A DNA stretch of 5,273 nt from Oscillospiraceae bacterium (GTDB taxonomy: Bacteria; Bacillota; Clostridia; Oscillospirales; UBA929). Both the position numbers and the translations under genes were made by a program. The DNA lies in NCBI GenBank assembly GCA_009777685.1, contig WRLJ01000135.1:1-5273 (forward strand). Reading direction: 5' to 3'. Below the pieces are notes generated by a model. The model saw nothing but the letters and a program-made list of their open reading frames with translations, had not been told where the DNA came from and did not search any database. The stretch's first letter is position 1; every line of letters starts with the position of its first letter. Shown piece by piece: positions 1 through 5,273 of the stretch.

Positions 1-1044
1 GATGCGCTCCGGTACGGCCGTAAATCCGCACCGGCCCGCCAGAAAGGCCCCGGCGGCGGCTTCGGCGGCGGCGTTGAAGGCGGCCCCGGCGTTCCCGCCG
101 CGCGCGGCGGCCTCATAGGCGAGCGGCAGACAGGGAAAGGCGGCCGTGTCGGGCGGCTCAAAGGTCAGTGTCCCCAAGGAAAACAAATCCATACTCCGGC
201 CCGGACACGGCGCGCGGCGCGGATACAGCAGCGCGTACTGGATGGGCAGGCGCATGTCCGGCGCGCCCAGCTGGGCGAGATACGCGCCGTCCTCGTACTC
301 CACCAGCGAATGCACGACGCTCTGCGGGTGGATCACCACGCGGATGCGCTCGGGCGGGATTCCGAACAGCCAGTGCGCCTCAAACAGCTCCAGCCCCTTG
401 TTCAGCAGCAGCGCGGAGTCGCAGGTGACTTTGGGGCCCATGTCCCAGTTCGGGTGGCGCAGGGCCATTTCCGGCGTCACGGTGTTCAGACGCTCGCGGT
501 CCCAGCCCCGGAACGGCCCGCCGGAGGCGGTCAGGTGGAGCCGCTTCACGCCCTGCCGGCCCGCCTGCAAGCACTGGAAGATCGCCGAATGCTCCGAGTC
601 CACGGGCAAAATCGGGACGCCCGCCGCGCGGGCGGCCTCCGTCAGGATTGCGCCGCCGCAGACCAGCGCCTCCTTGTTGGCCAGCAAAAGCGTCTTGCCG
701 GCGCGGACCGCCGCGAGGGCCGGCTCCAGACCCGCGATGCCGACCATCGCGTCCAGGACCGCGTCCGCCTCCGGCGCCGCCGCCGTCTCCAGCAGGCCGC
801 CGCGTCCGGACAGGACCCGGATATCCGTGTCCGCGAGGGCGGTTTTCAGCCCCCGCGCCGCGTCCTCGTCCTCCAGACAGACCACGGAGGGCCGATAGCG
901 CCGCGCCTGCGCCTCTAAGACGTCCGCGGAGCGCCGCGCCGCCAGAGCGCACGGACGCAGCCCGTGCGTCTCCATGACCTCAAGGGCCTGGGTACCGATG
1001 CTGCCCGTGCTGCCCAGCACGGTGACAAGGCTTCCGGGGTCTAT
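1..1044 (-). CDS. dxr: 1-deoxy-D-xylulose-5-phosphate reductoisomerase (3' end cut by window edge)
   Basis: Catalyses the NADPH-dependent rearrangement and reduction of DXP to 2-C-methyl-D-erythritol 4-phosphate, the committed cytosolic step of the MEP isoprenoid pathway. Reading from 1044, 348 codons lie in the window and about 30-50 C-terminal residues are missing. Visible motifs: Rossmann NADPH loop GSTGSIG (residues 11-17), ANKE (N123-E125), metal ligands in PVDSEHSAIFQ (D149, E151), SGGPFR (S174), RHPNWDMG (H197), and NKGLE (N215, K216, E219, the third metal ligand), then HPQSVVHS. These match E. coli D150, E152, S186, H209, K228 and E231 with offsets of 1 and 12. The start is unusual: the frame is closed by TGA at 1051-1053, and only ATA (1042-1044) has a well-placed Shine-Dalgarno and the normal N-terminal length. 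GTG at 1018-1020 would remove the first beta strand. Usual NAANE reads NAAAE (324-328). The gene starts 30 bases after cdsA. Identity is certain; the start is not. Confidence 0.96.
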   Translation of the reverse strand, partial: MDPGSLVTVLGSTGSIGTQALEVMETHGLRPCALAARRSADVLEAQARRYRPSVVCLEDEDAARGLKTALADTDIRVLSGRGGLLETAAAPEADAVLDAMVGIAGLEPALAAVRAGKTLLLANKEALVCGGAILTEAARAAGVPILPVDSEHSAIFQCLQAGRQGVKRLHLTASGGPFRGWDRERLNTVTPEMALRHPNWDMGPKVTCDSALLLNKGLELFEAHWLFGIPPERIRVVIHPQSVVHSLVEYEDGAYLAQLGAPDMRLPIQYALLYPRRAPCPGRSMDLFSLGTLTFEPPDTAAFPCLPLAYEAAARGGNAGAAFNAAAEAAAGAFLAGRCGFTAVPERI

Positions 1045-1050
1045 GGCGGT

Positions 1051-1060
1051 TCACCCTTTA
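1051..1060 (-). promoter_or_regulatory. Shine-Dalgarno site of dxr, supporting an ATA start
   Basis: On the minus strand this reads TAAAGGGTGA. The AAAGG core is followed by 10 bases and then ATA at 1044-1042. That is the spacing expected if AAAGG pairs with the 5' part of the AAAGGAGGTG complement of the 16S rRNA tail and 5 or so bases separate the full site from the start. No ATG, GTG or TTG in the dxr frame lies at this distance. The next in-frame candidate, GTG at 1020-1018, has only a weak GGAAG before it. Confidence 0.7.
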
Positions 1061-1074
1061 CGCTCGTTTTTGTT

Positions 1075-1887
1075 TCAGCCGATCTGGATCGCCGGCATCA
1101 GCGTGACCAGAATCTCCACCACCGGCGCGACAAACAGCAGAGAGTCGAAGCGGTCCAGTATCCCCCCGTGTCCGGGGAAGATGCGCCCAAAATCCTTGAT
1201 ATCCAGCGAGCGCTTGGCCGCCGACATCGCAAGGTCGCCGAACTGCGAGACGATGCCGCCGGCGGCCCCGTACAGGGCCAGCCGCGCGTAGTCCACCGAC
1301 GCGCCGAACAGAGAGATCACCGCGCCGTAGCCCACCGCCGCGGCGACGCAGAACAGATAGCCGCCGAGCGCGCCCTCCCAGGTCTTGTGGGGGCTGATGA
1401 GCGGGGCCAGCTTGTGCCTGCCCAGCAGCTTGCCGGTAAAAAGCGCGAACAGGTCGCTGATGATGGTGATCAGGAACGGAAGCAGGGCCACATACAGACG
1501 GTCGGGGCGGAACACCAGCCGCGCCACCGACGAATACATCGCCGGAATCGCGCTGACGGCAAAAAACACCCCGGCCAGCCCGAAAAAGGTAAAGCCCCTG
1601 CTGTCGATCAAAACCTCGGCGAAGAGGATCAGCAGGAAGAGGAAAAGCGCGGCTGTCACAGTATACAATCCCGCGCGGATATATATGAGCGCGTAAAACA
1701 CGGCGACAAAGCCGCACGCCATGATCATCACGCGCATCTTGACGGGATGCGGCCAGCGGCGCAGCAGCTCGTAAACCGCGATGGCGGACATCAAGCCCAG
1801 CCCCGAAACGACCGCCCAGGGCGGCGCCCACAGCAGCAGAAACAGCAGCGGCACCAGCGCCAGTCCCGTCAGCGTGCGGATCAGCAT
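1075..1887 (-). CDS. cdsA: phosphatidate cytidylyltransferase (CDP-diacylglycerol synthase)
   Basis: Integral membrane enzyme that makes CDP-diacylglycerol from CTP and phosphatidic acid, the branch point to phosphatidylglycerol, cardiolipin and other phospholipids. It has 270 residues, the normal family length. Several hydrophobic segments suit a polytopic membrane protein (about residues 6-38, 52-70, 76-94, 100-118, 132-150, 172-195, 203-215 and 249-265). The CDS signature is in the C-terminal third: S222-A-A-K225-R226, K231-D232-F-G, and PGHGG-x-L-D245-R246-F-D248. A conserved ISPHKTWEG block is at about 165-172. ATG 1887 is chosen because GGGGTGA lies 7 bases upstream and the protein then begins MLIRTLTG, a typical CdsA N-terminus. 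The frame stays open back into uppS, but that extension has no CdsA likeness. It starts 41 bases after uppS and ends 30 bases before dxr. Confidence 0.96.
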   Translation of the reverse strand: MLIRTLTGLALVPLLFLLLWAPPWAVVSGLGLMSAIAVYELLRRWPHPVKMRVMIMACGFVAVFYALIYIRAGLYTVTAALFLFLLILFAEVLIDSRGFTFFGLAGVFFAVSAIPAMYSSVARLVFRPDRLYVALLPFLITIISDLFALFTGKLLGRHKLAPLISPHKTWEGALGGYLFCVAAAVGYGAVISLFGASVDYARLALYGAAGGIVSQFGDLAMSAAKRSLDIKDFGRIFPGHGGILDRFDSLLFVAPVVEILVTLMPAIQIG

Positions 1888-1894
1888 GGTTTTA

Positions 1895-1901
1895 TCACCC
1901 C
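1895..1901 (-). promoter_or_regulatory. Shine-Dalgarno site of cdsA
   Basis: GGGGTGA on the minus strand, 7 bases before ATG 1887. It decides the cdsA start, since the open frame itself runs on upstream as far as position 2226 inside uppS. Confidence 0.75.
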
Positions 1902-1928
1902 ATTGATGGATAACCGCGCGCGCGGCTT

Positions 1929-2654
1929 CTACAGGCCGCCGAAGCGGCGGTTCCGGGTCTGGTACTCCCACAGGATGCGCGTCAGCTCCCCGGTCGTGAA
2001 ATCGGGCCAGAGGGTGGGCGTGAAGAACAGCTCCGCGTAGGCCAGCTCCCAGAGCAGGAAGTTGGACAGGCGCATCTCGCCGCTGGGCCGGATGCACAGC
2101 TCCGGGTCGGGGACGCCCGCCATGTCCAGCCGGGAGGCCAGACTCTCCGCCGTGACGGGCACAGCGTCCTCCTGCAAGGCGCGGGCCGCGCGGACGATCT
2201 CGTCGCGCCCGCCGTAGTTGACGCACACGCTGATCAGCACGCCCTCAAAGGTTTCGCTCAGGGCCTCGGCCTGGCGGATACGGGCGGCGATGTCGTCCGG
2301 CAGCGCGGAAATATCACCCGGAAAGCGCATCCGCACGCGGTCACGCTCCATCTTTTCCAGCGACTCGTCCAGATACTTGCGCAGCAGGCCGAAGATAGCG
2401 TCGAGCTCTTCGGGGGGCCGCGACCAGTTTTCCGTGGAGAAGGCGTAGACCGTCAGGTACTCCAGGCCGATGTCCTTGCAGAACGTGGCGATCCTGCGGA
2501 AATTTTCGCTGCCCGCCGCGTGCCCCGCCACGCGCGGAAGACCCCGGGCCCGCGCCCAGCGCCCGTTGCCGTCCATAATGATGGCGATATGGCGCGGCAG
2601 AACGGGCGGCAAGCCCTCCGGCACACGCTTGTTTCGGGATAGAAATTTCCTCAT
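1929..2654 (-). CDS. uppS: isoprenyl transferase / undecaprenyl diphosphate synthase
   Basis: Cis-prenyltransferase that adds isopentenyl units to farnesyl diphosphate to make the C55 undecaprenyl diphosphate carrier for peptidoglycan and other wall polymers; it is cytosolic or membrane-peripheral. The protein has 241 residues, near the usual 240-255. The family motifs occur in order: HIAIIMDGNGRWA (D28 is the catalytic Mg-associated aspartate), GH-x2-G (H45), YAFSTENWSRP (70-80), VNYGGRDEI (145-153), IRPSGE-x-R-x-SNFLLW (R189, E193, R195), LWPDF (215-219) and the C-terminal RRFGG. RPSGE replaces the commoner RTSGE/RTGGE. ATG 2654 is preceded by AAAGGGGG (2665-2672) with 10 bases between. The product uses IPP made from the pathway fed by dxr two genes downstream. 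The gap after frr is 49 bases, with no terminator evident. Confidence 0.97.
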   Translation of the reverse strand: MRKFLSRNKRVPEGLPPVLPRHIAIIMDGNGRWARARGLPRVAGHAAGSENFRRIATFCKDIGLEYLTVYAFSTENWSRPPEELDAIFGLLRKYLDESLEKMERDRVRMRFPGDISALPDDIAARIRQAEALSETFEGVLISVCVNYGGRDEIVRAARALQEDAVPVTAESLASRLDMAGVPDPELCIRPSGEMRLSNFLLWELAYAELFFTPTLWPDFTTGELTRILWEYQTRNRRFGGL

Positions 2655-2703
2655 TCGCCGCGTTCCCCCTTTCCGTCCGGCAAACGCGGAGCGCCGGCGG
2701 CCG

Positions 2704-3258
2704 TTAGACTTCCATGAGCTCCTTTTCTTTTTTGCCCGTCAGCTCGTCGATCTCCTTGATGGCCTTATCGGTCAGCGTTTGCAGGTCCTTTTCGGCGTTT
2801 TTCAGGTCGTCCTCGGTCAGTTCGCCGCGCTTTTTCTGCGTCTTGGCGTCCTCGATGCAGTCGCGGCGGATGTTACGGATGGCGACCTTGGCCTCCTCGG
2901 CATAGCGGTGTACCTGCTTGCTCAGGTCCTTGCGGCGCTCCTCGGTGAGCTGGGGGAAGGCGAGGCGGATGAACTTGCCGTCGTTGGTCGGATTGATGCC
3001 CAGGTCCGAGGCCTGGATGGCCTTCTCGACGGGCTTTAAGGCATTGGCGTCCCACGGGGAGATGACCAGCGTGCGCGGATCGGGCGTCGAGATTGAGGCG
3101 ATCTGTCCGATCGGGGTCTGGGAACCGTAGTAATCCACGAAGATACGGTCCAGAACGGCGGCGTTGGCGCGTCCGGCGCGGATGGTGGCGAAATTGTGAC
3201 CCAGCGACTCCAGGGTCTTTTTGCTTTTCGCGGCGAATACGGGATAGTCGGCGGTCAT
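2704..3258 (-). CDS. frr: ribosome recycling factor
   Basis: RRF, with EF-G, splits the post-termination ribosome into subunits in the cytosol. The 184-residue length is canonical (about 185). Recognisable blocks: an N-terminal helix with LESLGHNFATIRAGRAN (about residues 17-33), then the beta domain starting at LDRIFVDYYGSQTPIGQIASI (about 36-56). These are followed by INPTNDG-K-IRLAFPQLTEERR (about 88-109) and VAIRNIRRD (about 124-132), which holds the RNA-binding arginines. A long Lys/Glu-rich helix to the C-terminus ends with KEKELMEV. The two-domain L shape (three-helix bundle plus beta/alpha/beta domain) is known for the family. ATG 3258 has AAAGGAG (3268-3274) 9 bases upstream. An ATG at 3277 just before it is in another frame and gives no RRF likeness. 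pyrH lies 65 bases upstream, the usual partner. Confidence 0.98.
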   Translation of the reverse strand: MTADYPVFAAKSKKTLESLGHNFATIRAGRANAAVLDRIFVDYYGSQTPIGQIASISTPDPRTLVISPWDANALKPVEKAIQASDLGINPTNDGKFIRLAFPQLTEERRKDLSKQVHRYAEEAKVAIRNIRRDCIEDAKTQKKRGELTEDDLKNAEKDLQTLTDKAIKEIDELTGKKEKELMEV

Positions 3259-3323
3259 AGAGGGCAGCTCCTTTCATAAATGGATTGCGGTTTGTCCGGC
3301 TTCCGGCGGCGCGCGGGCGGTTC

Positions 3324-4037
3324 TCAGGTTTTTACAATGGTTCCGACCTTTTCGCCCATCACGGCGCGGTAAATATTCTCGGGGTCCTTCAGCGCAAACA
3401 GCAGAACGGTGATGTTGTTGTCCATGGACAGGCTGGCCGCCGTGGCGTCCATGGCCGACAGGTTTTGCTGGAGAAAGGCGTTCGGGCTGAGAAAATCGTA
3501 CTTCTTGGCGTCGGGATTCTTGCGCGGGTCGTCGTCGTACACGCCGTCGACATTTTTGGCCAGCAGAACAATGTCCGCGCCGATCTCCATGCCGCGCAGG
3601 ACCGAGGCCGTGTCCGTCGAAAAGAACGGCATCCCCAGCCCGCACCCGAAGATGACCGCGCGGCCCTTCTCCAGATGCCGGATGGCGCGCAGGCGCACAT
3701 ACGGCTCGGCGATGGCGCGCATCTCAATGGCGCTCTGCACGCGCACGTCGACGCCCAGGTCCTCCAGGACGTCCGCCAGCGCCAGACAGTTGATCATGGT
3801 CGCCAGCATCCCCATGTGGTCGGCGCGGCTGCGCTCCATCAGCGCCTCGCCGTCGCGCGCGCCGCGCCATATATTGCCCGCGCCCACGACGATCCCGACC
3901 TGAACGCCGGCGTCCATACAGCGCTTCACCACCTTGGAAATGGTGAGGATGACCGGAAAATCCAGCACCCTGTCCTCGCCCGACAGGGCCTCTCCGCTGA
4001 TTTTGATCAGCACTCGTTTGTAGACGGGTTTGTCCAT
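3324..4037 (-). CDS. pyrH: UMP kinase (uridylate kinase)
   Basis: Hexameric cytosolic kinase of the amino acid kinase superfamily; it phosphorylates UMP to UDP with ATP and so feeds UTP, CTP and UDP-sugar pools. It has 237 residues, the normal length. Motifs: KISGEAL with K12 and G15 (usually KLSGEAL), the glycine loop VVGAGNIWRG (50-59; usually VVGGGN), and ADHMGMLAT (72-80; D73 corresponds to the UMP-contacting aspartate). These are followed by the loop FGCGLGMPFFSTDTA (130-144), AKNVDGVYDDDP (160-171) and the C-terminal MGEKVGT-x-V. In the second loop the usual T-G-N-P is L134-G-M136-P, like the G-M-G-L-P seen in actinobacterial enzymes. ATG 4037 has a strong AAGGAGG 7 bases upstream. It follows the apgM-like gene by 21 bases and precedes frr by 65. 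Identity is firm; whether the substitutions change nucleotide or effector response is not visible. Confidence 0.97.
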   Translation of the reverse strand: MDKPVYKRVLIKISGEALSGEDRVLDFPVILTISKVVKRCMDAGVQVGIVVGAGNIWRGARDGEALMERSRADHMGMLATMINCLALADVLEDLGVDVRVQSAIEMRAIAEPYVRLRAIRHLEKGRAVIFGCGLGMPFFSTDTASVLRGMEIGADIVLLAKNVDGVYDDDPRKNPDAKKYDFLSPNAFLQQNLSAMDATAASLSMDNNITVLLFALKDPENIYRAVMGEKVGTIVKT

Positions 4038-4044
4038 GAAACAA

Positions 4045-4051
4045 CCTCCTT
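4045..4051 (-). promoter_or_regulatory. strong Shine-Dalgarno site of pyrH
   Basis: AAGGAGG on the minus strand with 7 bases to ATG 4037. It lies wholly inside the 21-base gap after the apgM-like stop codon, so there is no room for a separate promoter there. pyrH must be read from the upstream transcript or from a promoter inside the upstream gene. Confidence 0.85.
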
Positions 4052-4058
4052 ATGGGAA

Positions 4059-5273
4059 TCAGGAAAATAACATGTCGAGCAGCGTGTGCCCTTCTCCGAT
4101 ATACACCCCGGCCTCGCAGGAAAGCTCGTCGTAGGCCGAGCCGCCGCCCGAGTCCTTCCGGCTGTCATACAGCAGGAACGGGACCGGCTCCCCGTTGTGC
4201 CCGCGCGTTTCCGTCAGCGTCTTGTGGTCGCTCAGCACCAGCAGGCGGTAGTCCTCTCCCAGCCCGTCCAGCCCCGCCTTCAGCCGCGCCAGACAGCGCG
4301 CGTCGAAGCGGCGGATGGCCTCCAGCTTGCCGGGCAGATCGCCCATGTGCGTGCATTCGTCCGGGGCCTCCACATGCAGCAGCGCCAGATCGTAGTCCCC
4401 GGACAGGCCCCGCGCGGCGGCGTCGGCCTTGCCCTCGTAGTTGGTGTCCAGCTCGGCCGTCGCGCCGGGAACCAGGACGCGGTCCAGGCCCAGCAGCGCG
4501 CCGATGCCCCATACCAGCGGGACCGCGCTGACCGCAAAGCCGGACTTGCCGCGCGTTTCCCGCAGCGAGGGCAGCGTTACGGCGGTCCCCTGCGCCCAGA
4601 ACCAAAGCCCGTTGGCCGGGAGGCGTCCCTCCGCGCGGCGCGCGGCGTTGAGGGGGTGGAGGTCCAGAAACTCATGCGCCAGACGCATCAGCTCCCGCAG
4701 TCCCTCCGCGGGCTCCGTGCCGGACGGTTCGGGCAGCAGCGGCCCGATCGCCTCGCCCAGATGGTCGTGCGGCGGCATCGTGACCAGCTCCCGCGCGTCC
4801 GCGCCGTGCTGGACGGCGATGTGGCGGAAGGAGGGGGCGGGGGTGATCATCTCCACGCCGTGCCGCGCGGCACAGGCGGAAAACGCGGGGTCGGCCAGCA
4901 GGCCGCCCATCAGGCGCAGGGCGGTCTCGCCGTCCACCGCGCCGCCGCTGTGCGAGAGGATGCGCTTGTGCGCGTAGTCCGGCCCGTCGTCCAGCGCGAC
5001 CATGTTGCAGCGGTAGGCCGTGTCGCCCCGCCGCAGAGATACCCCGGCCCCGGCGGCCTCCAGCGGCGCGCGGCCCGTGTAATACAGGCGTGGGTCGCAC
5101 CCGCAGATGCTCAGGATGGCCGTATCGCTGCCGGCGGGCAGGCCCTCGGGGATCGTGCGGACGGTTCCGACGGTCCCGCGCGCGGCCAGCGCGTCCATGA
5201 CGGGCGTTTCGGCGGCTTGCAGCGGCGTCCGGCCGCCCAGCTGGGGCTGCGGATGGTCGGCCATGCCGTCCCC
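4059..5273 (-). CDS. apgM: cofactor-independent phosphoglycerate mutase-like enzyme / possible homoserine kinase (5' end cut by window edge)
   Basis: Member of the alkaline phosphatase superfamily, archaeal-type iPGM branch (ApgM). Family roles are interconversion of 3- and 2-phosphoglycerate, or, in a related bacterial subfamily, phosphorylation of homoserine. The frame runs off the window: the last codons read G-D-G before M-A-D, and GDGMAD or PDGMAD is the family's internal N-terminal motif. ATG 5264 is therefore not the start, and only about 5-10 residues are missing. Counting M of MAD as 1: AGSDTA with S46 as presumed nucleophile; YYTGRAPLEA (61-70); a GLWFWAQG block (219-226); DTNYEGKADAA (273-283); HVEAPDE-x2-H with D302 and H306 as metal ligands; SDHKT with D346 and H347; RGH with H356; and EGHTLLDMLF at the end. 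The insert between about 85 and 215 suits the cap domain. DHKTL and RGHN differ from the commoner DHPTP and RTHT. Fold certain, substrate open. Confidence 0.85.
   Translation of the reverse strand, partial: GDGMADHPQPQLGGRTPLQAAETPVMDALAARGTVGTVRTIPEGLPAGSDTAILSICGCDPRLYYTGRAPLEAAGAGVSLRRGDTAYRCNMVALDDGPDYAHKRILSHSGGAVDGETALRLMGGLLADPAFSACAARHGVEMITPAPSFRHIAVQHGADARELVTMPPHDHLGEAIGPLLPEPSGTEPAEGLRELMRLAHEFLDLHPLNAARRAEGRLPANGLWFWAQGTAVTLPSLRETRGKSGFAVSAVPLVWGIGALLGLDRVLVPGATAELDTNYEGKADAAARGLSGDYDLALLHVEAPDECTHMGDLPGKLEAIRRFDARCLARLKAGLDGLGEDYRLLVLSDHKTLTETRGHNGEPVPFLLYDSRKDSGGGSAYDELSCEAGVYIGEGHTLLDMLFS

Noticed and set aside
146..977. Several overlapping plus-strand open frames and a minus-strand frame over dxr
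   Set aside because: The dxr frame itself carries every DXR motif through this region. The others are Arg, Ser or Gly-rich translations in the wrong frames.
964..2040. A long plus-strand open frame (358 codons) antisense to cdsA and the end of uppS
   Set aside because: Its translation is a low-complexity run rich in Arg, Gln, His and Asp with no recognisable domain, and it lies over well-conserved genes. It is a shadow frame produced by GC-rich codons of cdsA.
1075..2226. Extended cdsA reading frame beginning inside uppS (383 codons)
   Set aside because: The first 113 residues overlap uppS and are Arg/Gly-rich with no CdsA likeness, while ATG 1887 has a good Shine-Dalgarno and gives the standard 270-residue protein.
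2655..2703. Possible terminator between frr and uppS
   Set aside because: Only a 5-base CCGGC/GCCGG stem with an 11-base loop can be drawn and no U-run follows, so it does not look like an intrinsic terminator.
3259..3323. Possible promoter or hairpin in the 65-base frr-pyrH gap
   Set aside because: Only a 4-base CCGG/CCGG stem is visible, and there are no convincing -35/-10 boxes. The AAAGGAG site for frr is the only clear element.
3285..4070. A plus-strand open frame (261 codons) covering pyrH in antisense
   Set aside because: It overlaps the whole of a firmly identified pyrH, has no domain likeness, and its residue make-up (Arg, His, Gln, Asp) is that of an antisense shadow.
4059..5264. 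ATG at 5264 as the start of the apgM-like gene
   Set aside because: The codons just upstream, to the window edge, encode G-D-G, which together with MAD forms the conserved metal-site motif. The true start must lie outside the window.
1..5273. CRISPR array, tRNA or rRNA gene, insertion sequence, or a new defence or mobile system
   Set aside because: I see no spaced direct repeats, no tRNA-like cloverleaf, no transposase and no terminal inverted repeats. Nearly every base belongs to six conserved housekeeping genes and their short gaps.

Overview
The window is one end-to-end stretch of housekeeping genes, all on the minus strand and so read from high to low coordinates. In transcription order they are apgM-like mutase/kinase (5' end cut by the window edge), pyrH (UMP kinase), frr (ribosome recycling factor), uppS (undecaprenyl diphosphate synthase), cdsA (CDP-diacylglycerol synthase) and dxr (DXP reductoisomerase, 3' end cut by the other edge). 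The gaps are only 21, 65, 49, 41 and 30 bases. Each of the four internal genes and dxr has a purine-rich Shine-Dalgarno sequence, and I see no terminator or convincing promoter between them. I read it as part of one operon whose promoter lies to the right of the window.

The order pyrH-frr-uppS-cdsA-dxr is the classic bacterial cluster found in Bacillota and elsewhere. The DNA is very GC-rich. The Shine-Dalgarno sites, the protein signatures and an apgM-family gene of the type common in anaerobic Clostridia suggest a GC-rich clostridial bacterium, perhaps Oscillospiraceae/Oscillospirales. That placement is inference from remembered family patterns, not from a search.

The genes fit together around envelope building and growth. 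DXR commits carbon to the MEP isoprenoid pathway. UppS condenses the resulting isopentenyl units into the C55 lipid carrier for peptidoglycan. CdsA uses CTP to activate phosphatidic acid for phospholipids. PyrH supplies the UDP from which UTP, CTP and UDP-sugars derive. RRF recycles ribosomes. The apgM-like enzyme belongs to the alkaline phosphatase superfamily and is either a cofactor-independent phosphoglycerate mutase or, as known for a related subfamily, a homoserine kinase.

I found no undescribed system here. The points worth a second look are small: dxr has no AUG/GUG/UUG start at the expected place but a well-spaced ATA; the apgM-like gene sits where rpsB-tsf usually precede pyrH; and several usually conserved residues are changed in PyrH, DXR and the ApgM-like protein. 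The many long plus-strand open frames are GC-driven shadows of these genes.
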